64,000 nucleotides of DNA. Source: Janibacter sp. HTCC2649 (lineage in GTDB: Bacteria > Actinomycetota > Actinomycetes > Actinomycetales > Dermatophilaceae). Positions 25,618 through 34,069 of this stretch are shown piece by piece. The notes beneath the pieces are model-generated. The model worked only from the letters and a program-made list of their open reading frames with translations, searched no databases and was not told the DNA's origin. The first letter of the stretch is position 1, and each line of letters starts with the position of its first letter. The position numbers were made by a program, and so were the translations under genes. Location: assembly GCF_000152705.1 (NCBI RefSeq), contig NZ_CH672413.1:3042139-3106138 (forward strand), in the 5' to 3' direction.

Positions 25618-26327
25618 CGACGTGCCTCCGTCGCGTTGCGCTCCTGCTGGGTTTGTTCACGCCGGTATGCCGTCTCCTCGGCTGCCGCTCGTGCCGCCCC
25701 CGCGGCCCCCGTACGAGGAAAAGGGCGCAGCGACTCCCGGTGCAGCCGGGTCTCGACGTGGTCGAGCCAGCGGACCTCTGCCTCAGCCGTGAAGATGAGG
25801 TTCTCGAGGACGAGGAGCCAGGCGAGGTCGTGGTTGGCTGCGCCCTCTGTCGGGGCGTCGCGCTCGGTGTCGCCACTGCGCTCGGCGTCGCCACTGCGCT
25901 CGGCGTCGCGCTGCTTGCGCATCACCTGCTGCTTGAGCCGGGTGAGGTCGTGGAGGTGCTTGAGCGTCGAGGTGCGCTGGGTCTGGGCGACGGCCTGGAC
26001 GTCGACGCCCGGGACGGTCACGGCCAGCGCGAGCTTGATCGTCAGCTCGTTGCGCGGCGTCGTGTCACGGTCAACGGGCGTGGTCCACCAGGTGCTCACC
26101 TCGGTCCGGCCCGCGTCGGTGAGGCGGTAGGAGATGCGCCCCTCGTGGTCGGCCACACCGGTCGGCTCGACGAGTCCGTCGCGCTCGAGGCGATTCAGCG
26201 TCGTGTAGACCTGCCCGACGTTGAGCGGCCACGTGCCACCGGTGCGCTCCTCGAACTCGACTCGCAGCTGCGCGCCATACATGGGCCCCTCGGCGAGGAG
26301 CGCCATGAGCCCTTGCTTGACCGACAT
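25614..26327 (-). CDS. PadR-family transcriptional regulator
   Basis: A 237-residue protein beginning MSVKQGLMALLAEGPMYGAQLRVEFEERTGG, with the winged helix signature VGQVYTTLNRLERDGLVEP and the wing RISYRLTDAGR. A C-terminal coiled dimerisation region follows. It contains a short tandem run, ERSGDAERSGDTERD, encoded by imperfect GCGTCGCCACTGCGCTCG-type repeats at about 25860-25915. Start chosen at ATG 26327, which stands six bases after GAAGGAG; an in-frame TTG at 26342 overlaps that signal and is unlikely. It heads the ABC operon and probably represses it, with operators at 26391-26475. Confidence 0.9.
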   Translation of the reverse strand: MSVKQGLMALLAEGPMYGAQLRVEFEERTGGTWPLNVGQVYTTLNRLERDGLVEPTGVADHEGRISYRLTDAGRTEVSTWWTTPVDRDTTPRNELTIKLALAVTVPGVDVQAVAQTQRTSTLKHLHDLTRLKQQVMRKQRDAERSGDAERSGDTERDAPTEGAANHDLAWLLVLENLIFTAEAEVRWLDHVETRLHRESLRPFPRTGAAGAARAAAEETAYRREQTQQERNATEARR

Positions 26328-26390
26328 CGGTGTCTCCTTCAACGTTTGACGCGGGAACCCCTGCGCTCCCGCGTACGGTGCCGAGCCGGC

Positions 26391-26475
26391 ATACCGAGTG
26401 GTTCCAGTTGGCCCCTGATCCGACTGAATACTCGGTATGCCGTGCTCGGACAGGACATGTATACCGAGTATTCAG
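26391..26475. promoter_or_regulatory. Clustered PadR-like operators upstream of padR-ABC operon
   Basis: Two 11-bp palindromes of the form ATAC-N3-GTAT (26428-26438 and 26461-26471) lie in opposite orientation, 33 bp apart centre to centre. Together with their flanks they form a 15-nt perfect inverted repeat (26424-26438 with 26461-26475). A degraded third copy (ATACCGAGTGG) is at 26391-26401. ATAC/GTAT and ATGT/ACAT dyads are characteristic of PadR targets. They lie 64-148 bp upstream of the padR start, on the promoter side. Confidence 0.68.
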
Positions 26476-26489
26476 CCGCTTGGCAACCA

Positions 26490-26554
26490 CCGACTCATTG
26501 CGCATTCCGACGGGAGGAGGCCGGCGACGAGCGTCGGAATGCGCAATGAGTCGG
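26490..26554. terminator. Perfect 23-bp hairpin after the quinone reductase gene
   Basis: Arms at 26490-26512 and 26532-26554 pair perfectly over 23 nt with a 19-nt loop. It begins nine bases after the stop of the leftward quinone-oxidoreductase gene and precedes the PadR promoter region, so it likely isolates the two units. Its sequence (TTGCGCATTCCGAC core) is unlike the other long hairpins in this window. Confidence 0.75.
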
Positions 26555-26562
26555 AGCTGAAG

Positions 26563-27543
26563 TCAGTCGGTGAGCAGGAGGATCTTGCCGATGTGCTGGC
26601 TGGCTTCCATCTCGGCATGGGCGTCGCTGGCGTTGGCCAAGGGGTGACGCGAGTGGACGATCGGGCGGACGCGACCGTCGGCGATCATCGGCCAGACGTG
26701 TTCGCGGACAGCAGCCACGATGGTGGCCTTCTCGGCGACGGGACGGGCGCGCAGGCTCGTGGCGATGACGGCGCCGCGCTTGCGGAGGAGCTTGCCGAGG
26801 TCGAGTTCACCCTTGACTCCGCCCTGCATGCCGATGACGACGAGACGGCCTGCGGTGGCGAGGGCGTCGACGTTGCGGGGGAGGTACTTCGCGCCCATGT
26901 TGTCGAGGATGACGTCGGCGCCGTGGCCGTTCGTGGCCTTGGCCAGTTCTTCGACGAAGTCTTGGTCCCGATAGTTGATGAGGATCTCGGCGCCGAGCTC
27001 ACGGCATACATCGAGCTTTTCCTGGGAACCGGCGGTGACGGCGACGCGGGCACCCACCTCGCGGGCGAGCTGGATCGCCATGGTGCCGATGCCGGACGAA
27101 CCGCCGTGGACGAGGAAGGTCTCGCCCGGCTGGAGGTTCGCGGTGAGGAAGACGTTGGACCAGACGGTCGAGGCGACCTCGGGAAGGGCGGCGGCGTCGA
27201 TGAGGTCGACTCCGGCGGGGATCGGGAGGACCTGGCCGGCGGGGACGGTGACCTGCTCGGCGTAACCGCCACCGACGAGCAGAGCGCACACCTCATCACC
27301 GACCACCCACTCGGTGACACCTTCGCCGACGGCGTCGATGACACCCGAGACCTCGAGGCCGGGGATGTCGGTCTCACCGGCAGGCGGGTTGTAGAAGCCC
27401 TGTCGCTGGAGGGTGTCCGCGCGATTGACGCCCGCTGCGGCGACCTTGATGCGGACCTCGCCGGACTTGGGCTCGGGGGTGTCGACGTCGGTGAGGACGA
27501 GGGCCTCAGGGCCGCCCGGCTCGGAGATGGTGATGGCCTTCAT
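26563..27543 (-). CDS. NAD(P)H-quinone oxidoreductase, zeta-crystallin/PIG3 type
   Basis: A 326-residue zinc-free medium-chain reductase. The N-terminal MKAITISEPGGPEALVL and GVNRADTLQRQGFYNPPAGETDIPGLEVSG stretches are characteristic of the PIG3/TP53I3-like quinone reductases. The nucleotide-binding loop is VHGGSSGIGTMAIQLA. No structural-zinc cysteine cluster is present. It should reduce quinones or enones with NADPH in the cytoplasm. The ATG at 27543 is preferred over a TTG three codons upstream. Confidence 0.9.
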   Translation of the reverse strand: MKAITISEPGGPEALVLTDVDTPEPKSGEVRIKVAAAGVNRADTLQRQGFYNPPAGETDIPGLEVSGVIDAVGEGVTEWVVGDEVCALLVGGGYAEQVTVPAGQVLPIPAGVDLIDAAALPEVASTVWSNVFLTANLQPGETFLVHGGSSGIGTMAIQLAREVGARVAVTAGSQEKLDVCRELGAEILINYRDQDFVEELAKATNGHGADVILDNMGAKYLPRNVDALATAGRLVVIGMQGGVKGELDLGKLLRKRGAVIATSLRARPVAEKATIVAAVREHVWPMIADGRVRPIVHSRHPLANASDAHAEMEASQHIGKILLLTD

Positions 27544-27647
27544 GAGTCCCAACGTACGACCGGACCCGGCGGCGGGACCAACGGCCCTGTCCGCGCTGCT
27601 CGTGGAACCGCAGTCTGGACTCAGGAACTTCAGGAAGGAGGTGTCCG

Positions 27648-28268
27648 GTGAAAGGTCGCATCGTTGCTCTGCTGGGCGCGCTCGTACTGGTCGTCGCCGT
27701 CGCGGCAGCCGCTGCTGGTGGCGCCCTGGCCGGAGGTCATCGGAACACCTGGATGTCCGGCCACTCGCCGATGATGTCCGGCTCCTCGCTGACAGAGCGG
27801 GACTTCCTCATCGAGATGGTGGCGCACCACGAGGAGGCCATCGTCGCGGCGGGGCAGCTCGCCCGCTCAACGCGCCCGGAGATGAGGGCGTTCGGTGATG
27901 CCGTCATCGCCACCCAGTCTGCGCAGGTTGAACAGATGCAGGGCTGGTTGAAGCAGTGGTATCCCGGCCAGAGCCGCAGCGCGAGCCATCAGCCGATGAT
28001 GCGCGACCTCACCGGCCAGAGCGGCGACGCACTCGACCGGGCGTTCCTCAAGGACATGATTCCGCACCACATGACGGCCGTGATGATGTCCCAACGACTC
28101 CTCGTCGCTCCCGCTGCCGCCTCGGGCTCAAGTTCTGCCGTGCACGCCGAGACTCGCGCGCTTGCTGTCGACATCCGCGAAGGACAGTCCGCCGAGATCG
28201 TCCAGATGCGCCAGTGGCTGGTGGACTGGTTCGGCGTCCGCTGGGCCGGGATGCCGATGATGCGCTGA
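27648..28268 (+). CDS. DUF305 exported protein
   Basis: A 206-residue protein with an N-terminal hydrophobic segment (GRIVALLGALVLVVAVAAAAAGGAL) that acts as signal or anchor. Two DUF305 (ferritin-like, four-helix) halves follow. Their paired motifs, FLIEMVAHHEEAIVAA and FLKDMIPHHMTAVMMS, each hold two adjacent histidines, and the protein is methionine-rich (MMSG at the start, MPMMR at the end). Members are often linked to copper or oxidative stress. Start is GTG 27648, after GGAGG. No metal-related genes are next to it. Confidence 0.88.
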   Translation: MKGRIVALLGALVLVVAVAAAAAGGALAGGHRNTWMSGHSPMMSGSSLTERDFLIEMVAHHEEAIVAAGQLARSTRPEMRAFGDAVIATQSAQVEQMQGWLKQWYPGQSRSASHQPMMRDLTGQSGDALDRAFLKDMIPHHMTAVMMSQRLLVAPAAASGSSSAVHAETRALAVDIREGQSAEIVQMRQWLVDWFGVRWAGMPMMR

Positions 28269-28382
28269 GCGGGGCGCGTACATAGGTCTGCACGGCCTCG
28301 TCACTCGCGCTGGCCGAGGCTGCACTCGTTGCGACTTCGTTGCCGAACGTGGTCCACCGACGGCTCAGGGGCGGTGTTGGGC

Positions 28383-28471
28383 CTACCGGCGCACTATCAG
28401 CGGACCACCCGGGCTGTCGTGCTGAGCACGGAGGTTCGTCAGCCGCGAACTAGCTGATAGTCGGCCGGTAG
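28383..28471. terminator. Imperfect long hairpin between convergent genes
   Basis: The 219-bp gap between the DUF305 gene and the convergent regulator gene contains arms at 28383-28401 and 28453-28471 that match at 17 of 19 positions. The loop is 51 nt. The arms carry CTACCGGC at the base and CTATCAGC at the top. It could be a bidirectional terminator or an RNA structure; the long loop makes simple termination less certain. Confidence 0.5.
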
Positions 28472-28487
28472 ACCCACGCTCCGCAGC

Positions 28488-29375
28488 TCAGGTGCGGGCG
28501 GGGGCTTCTTCGGTGAGGAGCTCATCCTGGTCGGCGACCCACGAGGCCAGCAGCTTGAGGGCATCGGACGTCGGCGTCCCCTCGGCCGCGGTGTAGATGT
28601 TGAGGTTCAAGCCAGGTTCGGATGGCAGCTCCATCCCCTCGAAGTCGAGGTCGAGCAGACCCACGACCGGGTGCCGGAGGCGCTTGCGACCGCTGCGGTG
28701 ATAGCGCACGTCCTGCGACGCCCACCTCTGTCGGAAGAGCTCGCTCTGTGTCGACAGCTCACCGACGAGGGTGATGAGCTCCTGGTCGTGCGGGTTGCGG
28801 CCAGCCTCCAAACGCAGCATCGCGGCGGCGTCCTGGGCGATCCGGTCGTAATCGACGAACAGCTCGCGCGCCGCCTCCGGGTGCTGATAGATGAAGCGGG
28901 TCGTGTTCGCCGGTCGCCGCGGATCCGAGGCGAGCACCGGCGCATACAGCGCTCGCGCCAACGTGTTCATCGCGAGGATGTCGTGCCGCCCGTTGCGCAC
29001 CCACGCGGGCGCATCGCCAATGGCGTCGAGCACCTGTCGCACCCCCGGCCGCACGGTCGGTGGCGCAGCCTTGCGTCGCCGCCCCTTGCTGACACCAGAT
29101 TCACGAGCCAGCGCATATAGGTGGTCGCGCTCGGCGTCCTCGAGGTGCAGCGCGTTGGCCAGCGCATCGAGCACTCCCTCGGACGCGCCGGCGAGACTGC
29201 CGCGCTCCATCCGCACGTAGTAGTCAACCGAGACTCCCGCGAGCATTGCCACTTCTTCGCGGCGCAGCCCCGCGACCCGACGATTGCCTCCGTATGCCGG
29301 GAGGCCGGCTTCCTGGGGCGTGATGCGGGCGCGTCGTGAGCGCAGGAACTCACGGATCTCGGCGCGCAGGTCCAT
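28488..29375 (-). CDS. XRE-type regulator with MmyB-like ligand domain
   Basis: A 295-residue regulator. The N-terminal helix-turn-helix is typical of this family: REFLRSRRARITPQEAGLP, RRVAGLRREEVAMLAGVSVDYYVRMERG. The rest is the MmyB-like C-terminal domain (RNGRHDILAMNTLARALYAPVL, RFIYQHPEAARELFVDYDRIAQDAAAMLR, HPVVGLLDLDFEGMELP), which binds fatty-acid-like or other small ligands. Start chosen at ATG 29375, nine bases after GAAGGA. It is divergent from the ADH-MFS-flavodoxin operon and likely controls it. Confidence 0.88.
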   Translation of the reverse strand: MDLRAEIREFLRSRRARITPQEAGLPAYGGNRRVAGLRREEVAMLAGVSVDYYVRMERGSLAGASEGVLDALANALHLEDAERDHLYALARESGVSKGRRRKAAPPTVRPGVRQVLDAIGDAPAWVRNGRHDILAMNTLARALYAPVLASDPRRPANTTRFIYQHPEAARELFVDYDRIAQDAAAMLRLEAGRNPHDQELITLVGELSTQSELFRQRWASQDVRYHRSGRKRLRHPVVGLLDLDFEGMELPSEPGLNLNIYTAAEGTPTSDALKLLASWVADQDELLTEEAPART

Positions 29376-29485
29376 CGATGTCATTCCTTCACGGTAGGTC
29401 CCGGGCCACCTCGAAGGGAGGCCCTGCCGGTACCTGTAACGAGCGGGACTCCCGCAGAACGGCATACAGGGATGTAGTGGTTGTC

Positions 29486-30532
29486 ATGCGAGCTACCTAC
29501 ATCTACGGCCTTGGCGACGTCCGCGTGATCGACGCGCCCAACCCGACCATCGAGCAGCCCACCGACGCTCTGGTGCGCGTGACCCGCGCCTGCGTCTGCG
29601 GCAGCGACCTCCACCCCTATCACTCGGCCCCGGTCAACGAGGCTGGTGAATCCATGGGCCACGAGTTCATCGGTGTCGTCGAAGATGTGGGCGCCGACGT
29701 CACGACCGTGAAGCCGGGTGACTTCGTCATCGCGCCGTTCGCGGTGTCGTGCGGCACCTGCGAGTTCTGCCTCGCCGGTCTCCAGACGTCCTGTGTCCGT
29801 GGCGGGTTCTGGAACGACGCCCACCTCGGCACCACCGGCGGCCAGGCCGAAGCCGTGCGCGTCCCCCTCGCCGACGGCACCCTCGTGCCCGTCCCCGGCG
29901 TGGACGAGAACGCCGACGAGGCCCTGCTGGCAAGCCTGCTCACGCTTTCGGATGTCTACGGCACCGGCTGGCACGCGGCCCTGCGCGGTGGCGTGACGAA
30001 GGGCAGCACTGTCACCGTCATTGGCGATGGCGCGGTCGGACTGCTCGCGGTTCTGTCCGCCAAGCAGCTCGGCGCCGAGAAGATCATCCTCATGGGTCGC
30101 CACACAGCGCGCACCGACCTCGGTCGCGAGTTCGGTGCCACGGACGTCGTCGCCGAGCGCGGCGCGGAGGGCATCGCCAAGGTCCGCGAGCTCACCGATG
30201 GTGGCAGCCCGATCGTCCTCGAAGCGGTCGGCCACCTGCCGGCCTACGAGCAGGCGATCGGCGTCGTCCGCGCTGGTGGCACCATCAGCCGTGTCGGCGT
30301 CCCGCAGTACGACGAGGCGCCCGTCGGTTGGTCCGTGTTCGGTCCCAACGTCACGCTCACCGGCGGACCCGCCCCCGTGCGCGCCTACATCGAGCAGCTG
30401 CTCCCCGCAGTCCTCGACGGCACCGTGAACCCCGGTCGCGTCTTCGACCGAACCGTCTCGCTCGACGACACTGCCGCCGGGTATGCCGCGATGGACGCCC
30501 GCGAAGCCCTCAAGGTCATGGTCCGACCGTGA
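29486..30532 (+). CDS. Zinc-dependent alcohol dehydrogenase
   Basis: A 348-residue medium-chain dehydrogenase. Catalytic zinc ligands are in VCGSDLHPYHS and GHEFIGVVEDVG; the structural-zinc cluster CGTCEFCLAGLQTSC follows, and the Rossmann loop is IGDGAVGLLA. It resembles glutathione-independent formaldehyde dehydrogenase/Tdh-type enzymes, but the substrate is not clear. It is the first gene of a three-gene operon, linked to the MFS gene by a four-base GTGA overlap. Confidence 0.88.
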   Translation: MRATYIYGLGDVRVIDAPNPTIEQPTDALVRVTRACVCGSDLHPYHSAPVNEAGESMGHEFIGVVEDVGADVTTVKPGDFVIAPFAVSCGTCEFCLAGLQTSCVRGGFWNDAHLGTTGGQAEAVRVPLADGTLVPVPGVDENADEALLASLLTLSDVYGTGWHAALRGGVTKGSTVTVIGDGAVGLLAVLSAKQLGAEKIILMGRHTARTDLGREFGATDVVAERGAEGIAKVRELTDGGSPIVLEAVGHLPAYEQAIGVVRAGGTISRVGVPQYDEAPVGWSVFGPNVTLTGGPAPVRAYIEQLLPAVLDGTVNPGRVFDRTVSLDDTAAGYAAMDAREALKVMVRP

Positions 30533-31983
30533 CCCAGACGCCCTCGGGTCGCGCCGGCGCCGTGCCCGGCAAGGTGTGGCCGGTGCTCGCGATCATCCTC
30601 ACGAGCTACTTCATGATCCTGCTCGACAACTCGGTCGTCTTCACCGGACTGCCGAGCATCCGCACCGACCTCGACCTCTCGAGCACCGAGCTGTCGTGGG
30701 TGCAGAACGCCTACACGCTGGTCTTCGGCGGGCTGCTGTTGTTGGGCGCCCGCGCTGGCGACATCGTCGGCCGGGTACGGCTCTTCGTCGTGGGTCTCGC
30801 GATCTTCGGCCTCGCCTCAGCCCTCATCGGCGTCGCACCCGAGGGCTGGTGGATCATCTCGGCCCGCGCGCTCCAGGGCATCGGCGCGGCGATCGTCGCG
30901 CCCACGTCCCTGACGCTCATCACGTCGTACTTCGACGGTGAAATGCGGACCAAAGCTGTTTCGATGTATGCCGCCACGGCCGGTATCGGGGCGTCTCTCG
31001 GTCTGCTCGTGGGCGGGACCCTGACGGACCTCGCCTCGTGGCGGGCCGCCTTCCTCGTCAACGTGCCCATCGCCATCGCGATGATCATTGGCGCGCGCCG
31101 GGTGCTCGTCGAGACTCCGCGCCAACAGGGCCGCTTCGACCTGGTCGGGGCACTCACGGCAACGCTCGGTGTGGGTGCGCTGGTCTTCGGGATCATCGAG
31201 TCGGCGGAGACCGGGTGGGCGTCGACGCGCGTCATCGTGTCTCTGGCGGTGGGTGTCGTCCTGCTCGTCGCACTTGTGGTGAACGAGGCCAAGGCGGAGC
31301 AGCCGATCATGCCGCTGCGGCTCTTCGCGAGTCGCGAACGCAGCGGTGCCTATGCCGTCCGGTTCCTCTATCTCGGCGCAATGATCGGGTTCTTCTTCTT
31401 CACGACTCAGCTCATGCAGGACGGCCTCGGGTTCACTCCGCTGCAGGCTGGGCTCGGGTTCCTGCCCATGACGATCGTGAATTTCGCTGTGGCACTCGCT
31501 GTTCCGCGACTGGGTCGCTGGGTGCCGTCGGCCGTGCTGATGTCGACCGGAGTCGCCCTGACCCTCATCGGGATGGTGTGGCTGAGTCGTGCCGGCGTCG
31601 ATGGCTCGTATGTCGTGGCCGTTGCGGTGCCGATGGCGATCATCGGAATCGGACAGGGGCTGACCTTTGCTCCGCTGACGAGCTCGGGCATTGCCGGTGT
31701 CGATGGTGCGGACGCGGGGGCGGCCTCCGGGCTGCTCAACACGTTCCACCAACTCGGAATGGCGCTGGGCCTCGGCATCCTCGTCTCCGTCGCGGCTCGC
31801 GCGGGCCGAGATGCGAGCGGCCCTGCGACAGTTGCGGATCACGTCGGTGCAGCCTTGACCGGGAGCAGCGTCCTTCTGGGCCTTGCCCTTGTGGTGGTGC
31901 TGGCCGTGATCCTGCCGGGACGTCGTGCCGTCGCGGCCCCTGTGGCGAAGCCACCCGTCGCCCTCGGTGAGGCGGCCTCGTGA
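30529..31983 (+). CDS. MFS transporter, DHA2 (EmrB/QacA) family
   Basis: A 484-residue membrane protein with about 14 helices. The first helix contains LDNSVVFTGLPSIRTDL, the DHA2 motif D1 region (LDxTIVNVALP type). The loop GARAGDIVGRVR is motif A, and ARALQGIGAAIVAPTSL is motif B. Motif C follows as GASLGLLVGGTLTD. It probably exports toxic organic compounds in exchange for protons. Start is GTG 30529, overlapping the dehydrogenase stop; the next gene overlaps its own stop by four bases. The operon order suggests drug or aldehyde detoxification. Confidence 0.92.
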   Translation: MTQTPSGRAGAVPGKVWPVLAIILTSYFMILLDNSVVFTGLPSIRTDLDLSSTELSWVQNAYTLVFGGLLLLGARAGDIVGRVRLFVVGLAIFGLASALIGVAPEGWWIISARALQGIGAAIVAPTSLTLITSYFDGEMRTKAVSMYAATAGIGASLGLLVGGTLTDLASWRAAFLVNVPIAIAMIIGARRVLVETPRQQGRFDLVGALTATLGVGALVFGIIESAETGWASTRVIVSLAVGVVLLVALVVNEAKAEQPIMPLRLFASRERSGAYAVRFLYLGAMIGFFFFTTQLMQDGLGFTPLQAGLGFLPMTIVNFAVALAVPRLGRWVPSAVLMSTGVALTLIGMVWLSRAGVDGSYVVAVAVPMAIIGIGQGLTFAPLTSSGIAGVDGADAGAASGLLNTFHQLGMALGLGILVSVAARAGRDASGPATVADHVGAALTGSSVLLGLALVVVLAVILPGRRAVAAPVAKPPVALGEAAS

Positions 31984-32621
31984 CCGAGCGCACGGCATAC
32001 CCACACCTTGGTCGGCGAGGAGTGCTGCACGGGGGAACAGCGGCAGCGGCGCTCGACCTCCTCGGTTGCTCGGAACCCGGGGAACCGGCCAAGCCGAAAA
32101 AGGTTCTGCTCGCGTACTTTTCGCGCGCTGGGGAGAACTACTTCAACGGTGGCCGCACGAAGCTGGAGGTCGGCAAAACAGCGGTGCTCGCGCGGATGAT
32201 CGCGGAGCTCGTGGACGTCGACCGGCTCGAGATCCGGGCGGCTGATCCCTACCCCGAGGCGTATGACCCGACGGTCGCGCGCAACAAGCGCGAGCAGGAG
32301 ACCGACGAGCGGCCGCCGATCGTGGGCGCGCTGCCGGACCTGGCGGGCTACGACACGGTGATGCTCGGGAGTCCGATCTGGAACGTGCGGGCGCCGATGA
32401 TCATGCGCACCTTCGTGGAGTCCGTGGACCTGGCGGGGCGGACCGTTCTGCCGTTCGTCACGTACGCCGTGAGCGGGCTTGGCGGGATCGTCGACGACTA
32501 CCGAGAGTGGTTGCCGGACAACACAATTGGCGAGGGTCTGTCCGTGCGCGGCGAGGACGTCGCTGGTGCTCGACCGGACGTCGAGGAGTGGCTGCGCGCA
32601 GCCATCCTGCTCGGCAGGTGA
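31980..32621 (+). CDS. Flavodoxin-fold lipoprotein
   Basis: A 213-residue protein with an unusual N terminus. The sequence LGRRGVLHGGTAAAALDLLGC has a twin-arginine-like RR, a short hydrophobic stretch and a possible lipobox, LLGC, at residues 26-29. The flavodoxin domain follows: LLAYFSRAGENYF (FMN phosphate loop), DTVMLGSPIWNVRAPMIMRTFVES (isoalloxazine loop) and PFVTYAVSGLG. If the signal is real, an FMN protein is anchored outside the cell membrane, which is uncommon for flavodoxins. It is translationally coupled to the MFS gene (GTGA overlap). Confidence 0.85.
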   Translation: MTERTAYPHLGRRGVLHGGTAAAALDLLGCSEPGEPAKPKKVLLAYFSRAGENYFNGGRTKLEVGKTAVLARMIAELVDVDRLEIRAADPYPEAYDPTVARNKREQETDERPPIVGALPDLAGYDTVMLGSPIWNVRAPMIMRTFVESVDLAGRTVLPFVTYAVSGLGGIVDDYREWLPDNTIGEGLSVRGEDVAGARPDVEEWLRAAILLGR

Positions 32622-32654
32622 GCCGGTTGCGCAGGGGCGCACACGGCATACGCC

Positions 32655-33032
32655 TCAGTTGTGGGGGAGGAGGCGCAGCGTCTCGCCGACGGCGTGCGAG
32701 CCGGTGACGGAGCCGACGATGGCGGGGCCGTAGCGGTCGTACTTCTGGTGGTAGGCCGCGTCGAGGTCTGCGTGGACGTCTTGGCTGGGTTCGTCGAAGG
32801 TGACGTCCTTCTCGACTCCGCCGGCGCGGATCCGGCCGGTGCCGCTGGCCAAGGCGCGCTTGAACCAGCCGTTGGCGCGGCCGTGGGCGGAGCGGATGAA
32901 GATGTCGTCGCCGGAGCGCGCGGTCCAGATCGTGACGTAGGAGCGGAGCGTGCCGTCCTTGCGGTAGGAGGAGACCTGGAGTTCCTCGGCGCGGCCGATG
33001 CGGGTGAGTTCGTCGTCGGTCCAGGTGGTCAT
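32655..33032 (-). CDS. DUF2255 family protein (split-barrel flavin-binding type)
   Basis: A 125-residue protein beginning MTTWTDDELTRIGRAEELQVSSYRKDGTLRSYVTIW. It continues IFIRSAHGRANGWFKRAL and VEKDVTFDEPSQDVHADLDAAYHQKYDRYG. This pattern matches the DUF2255/nitroreductase-like split barrel used by F420- or FMN-dependent proteins. Function unknown. Start set at 33032 because the upstream part of the frame does not resemble the family. It is convergent with the flavodoxin gene. Confidence 0.82.
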   Translation of the reverse strand: MTTWTDDELTRIGRAEELQVSSYRKDGTLRSYVTIWTARSGDDIFIRSAHGRANGWFKRALASGTGRIRAGGVEKDVTFDEPSQDVHADLDAAYHQKYDRYGPAIVGSVTGSHAVGETLRLLPHN

Positions 33033-33157
33033 GGCGGTCCTTCTGGTGAGGGTGGGGACTCCAACGTAGGACGTGCGCAAGGGGTGAGGGAGGGTCTGCC
33101 AGTGCCCCGATCAGCAGGGACTCCCATGATGGGTGGGTGAGGTCTAGCGTCGAAGAC

Positions 33158-34042
33158 ATGAAGGTTCCCACTGTGAAGCTGAACAACGACGTCGAGATGC
33201 CGGCCCTGGGTTTTGGGGTCTTCCAGACGCCGCCCGACGAGACCATCACTGCAGTGGAGGTGGCGCTGGAGACGGGCTACCGCCACATCGACACGGCCGC
33301 GGCGTACGGCAATGAGCGCGAGGTCGGTGAGGGTCTGCGCCGGTCGGGGGTTGCGCGCAACGAAGTGTTCGTCGAGACGAAGGTGTGGATCAGCGACTAC
33401 GGCTACGACGAGACGCTGCACGCGTTCGACAAGAGCGCGGGGAAGCTGGGGCTCGAGCAGCTCGACCTCTTCATCCTTCACCAGGCGCTGCCGGGTGAGT
33501 TCGGGAAGACGCTGGAGGCGTACCGGGCTCTGGAGCAGCTGTTGGCCGACGGGAAGGTGCGGGCGATCGGCGTCAGCAACTTCATGGAGTCGCACCTGAC
33601 GCAGCTGCTCGAGGTGGCGTCGGTGGTGCCGGCGGTGAACCAGATCGAGGTGCACCCGTACTTCCGCCAGCCGGGGGTGATTGCTGCTGATGCTGCTGCT
33701 GGCGTTGTGACGCAGGCGTGGTCGCCGATCGGTGGAATCACGTTCTATCGCGATGGTTCGCACGGTTCGACGCTGCAGGACCCGGTGATCGGCGCGATTG
33801 CATTGGCTCATGGGAAGTCGGCGGCTCAGGTGATGCTGCGGTGGCACGTGCAGGAGGGGCGTCAGGTCATCCCCAAGTCGGTCACGCCTTCGCGCATCGC
33901 GGAGAACTTCGACATCTTTGACTTCGAGCTCAGTGGCGAGGAGATCGCGGCGATCGACGCTCTGGACACCGGAGTTCGTGGTGGGGCCGAGCCCGAGGCC
34001 ATCACTCTCGAGGCCTTTGGTCGCGAGATCCCCGAAGCCTGA
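33158..34042 (+). CDS. Aldo/keto reductase
   Basis: A 294-residue AKR with the complete catalytic tetrad. Asp is in YRHIDTAAAYGNE, the Tyr is four residues later in the same segment, Lys is in VFVETKVW, and His is in LFILHQAL. The NADPH-binding end is VIPKSVTPSRIAENFDIFDFEL. The sequence belongs to the AKR5 group (2,5-diketo-D-gluconate reductase-like). It precedes a small cupin gene by 27 bases in the same direction and is probably cotranscribed with it. Confidence 0.93.
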   Translation: MKVPTVKLNNDVEMPALGFGVFQTPPDETITAVEVALETGYRHIDTAAAYGNEREVGEGLRRSGVARNEVFVETKVWISDYGYDETLHAFDKSAGKLGLEQLDLFILHQALPGEFGKTLEAYRALEQLLADGKVRAIGVSNFMESHLTQLLEVASVVPAVNQIEVHPYFRQPGVIAADAAAGVVTQAWSPIGGITFYRDGSHGSTLQDPVIGAIALAHGKSAAQVMLRWHVQEGRQVIPKSVTPSRIAENFDIFDFELSGEEIAAIDALDTGVRGGAEPEAITLEAFGREIPEA

Positions 34043-34069
34043 ACTGAACATCTGAAGGAAGGCAGCCTC

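Noticed and set aside
25860-25915. Short tandem repeat inside the PadR gene as a phase-variation tract
   Set aside because: The repeat unit is 18 bases (a multiple of three) with only two to three imperfect copies, so slippage would not shift the frame; it only varies linker length.
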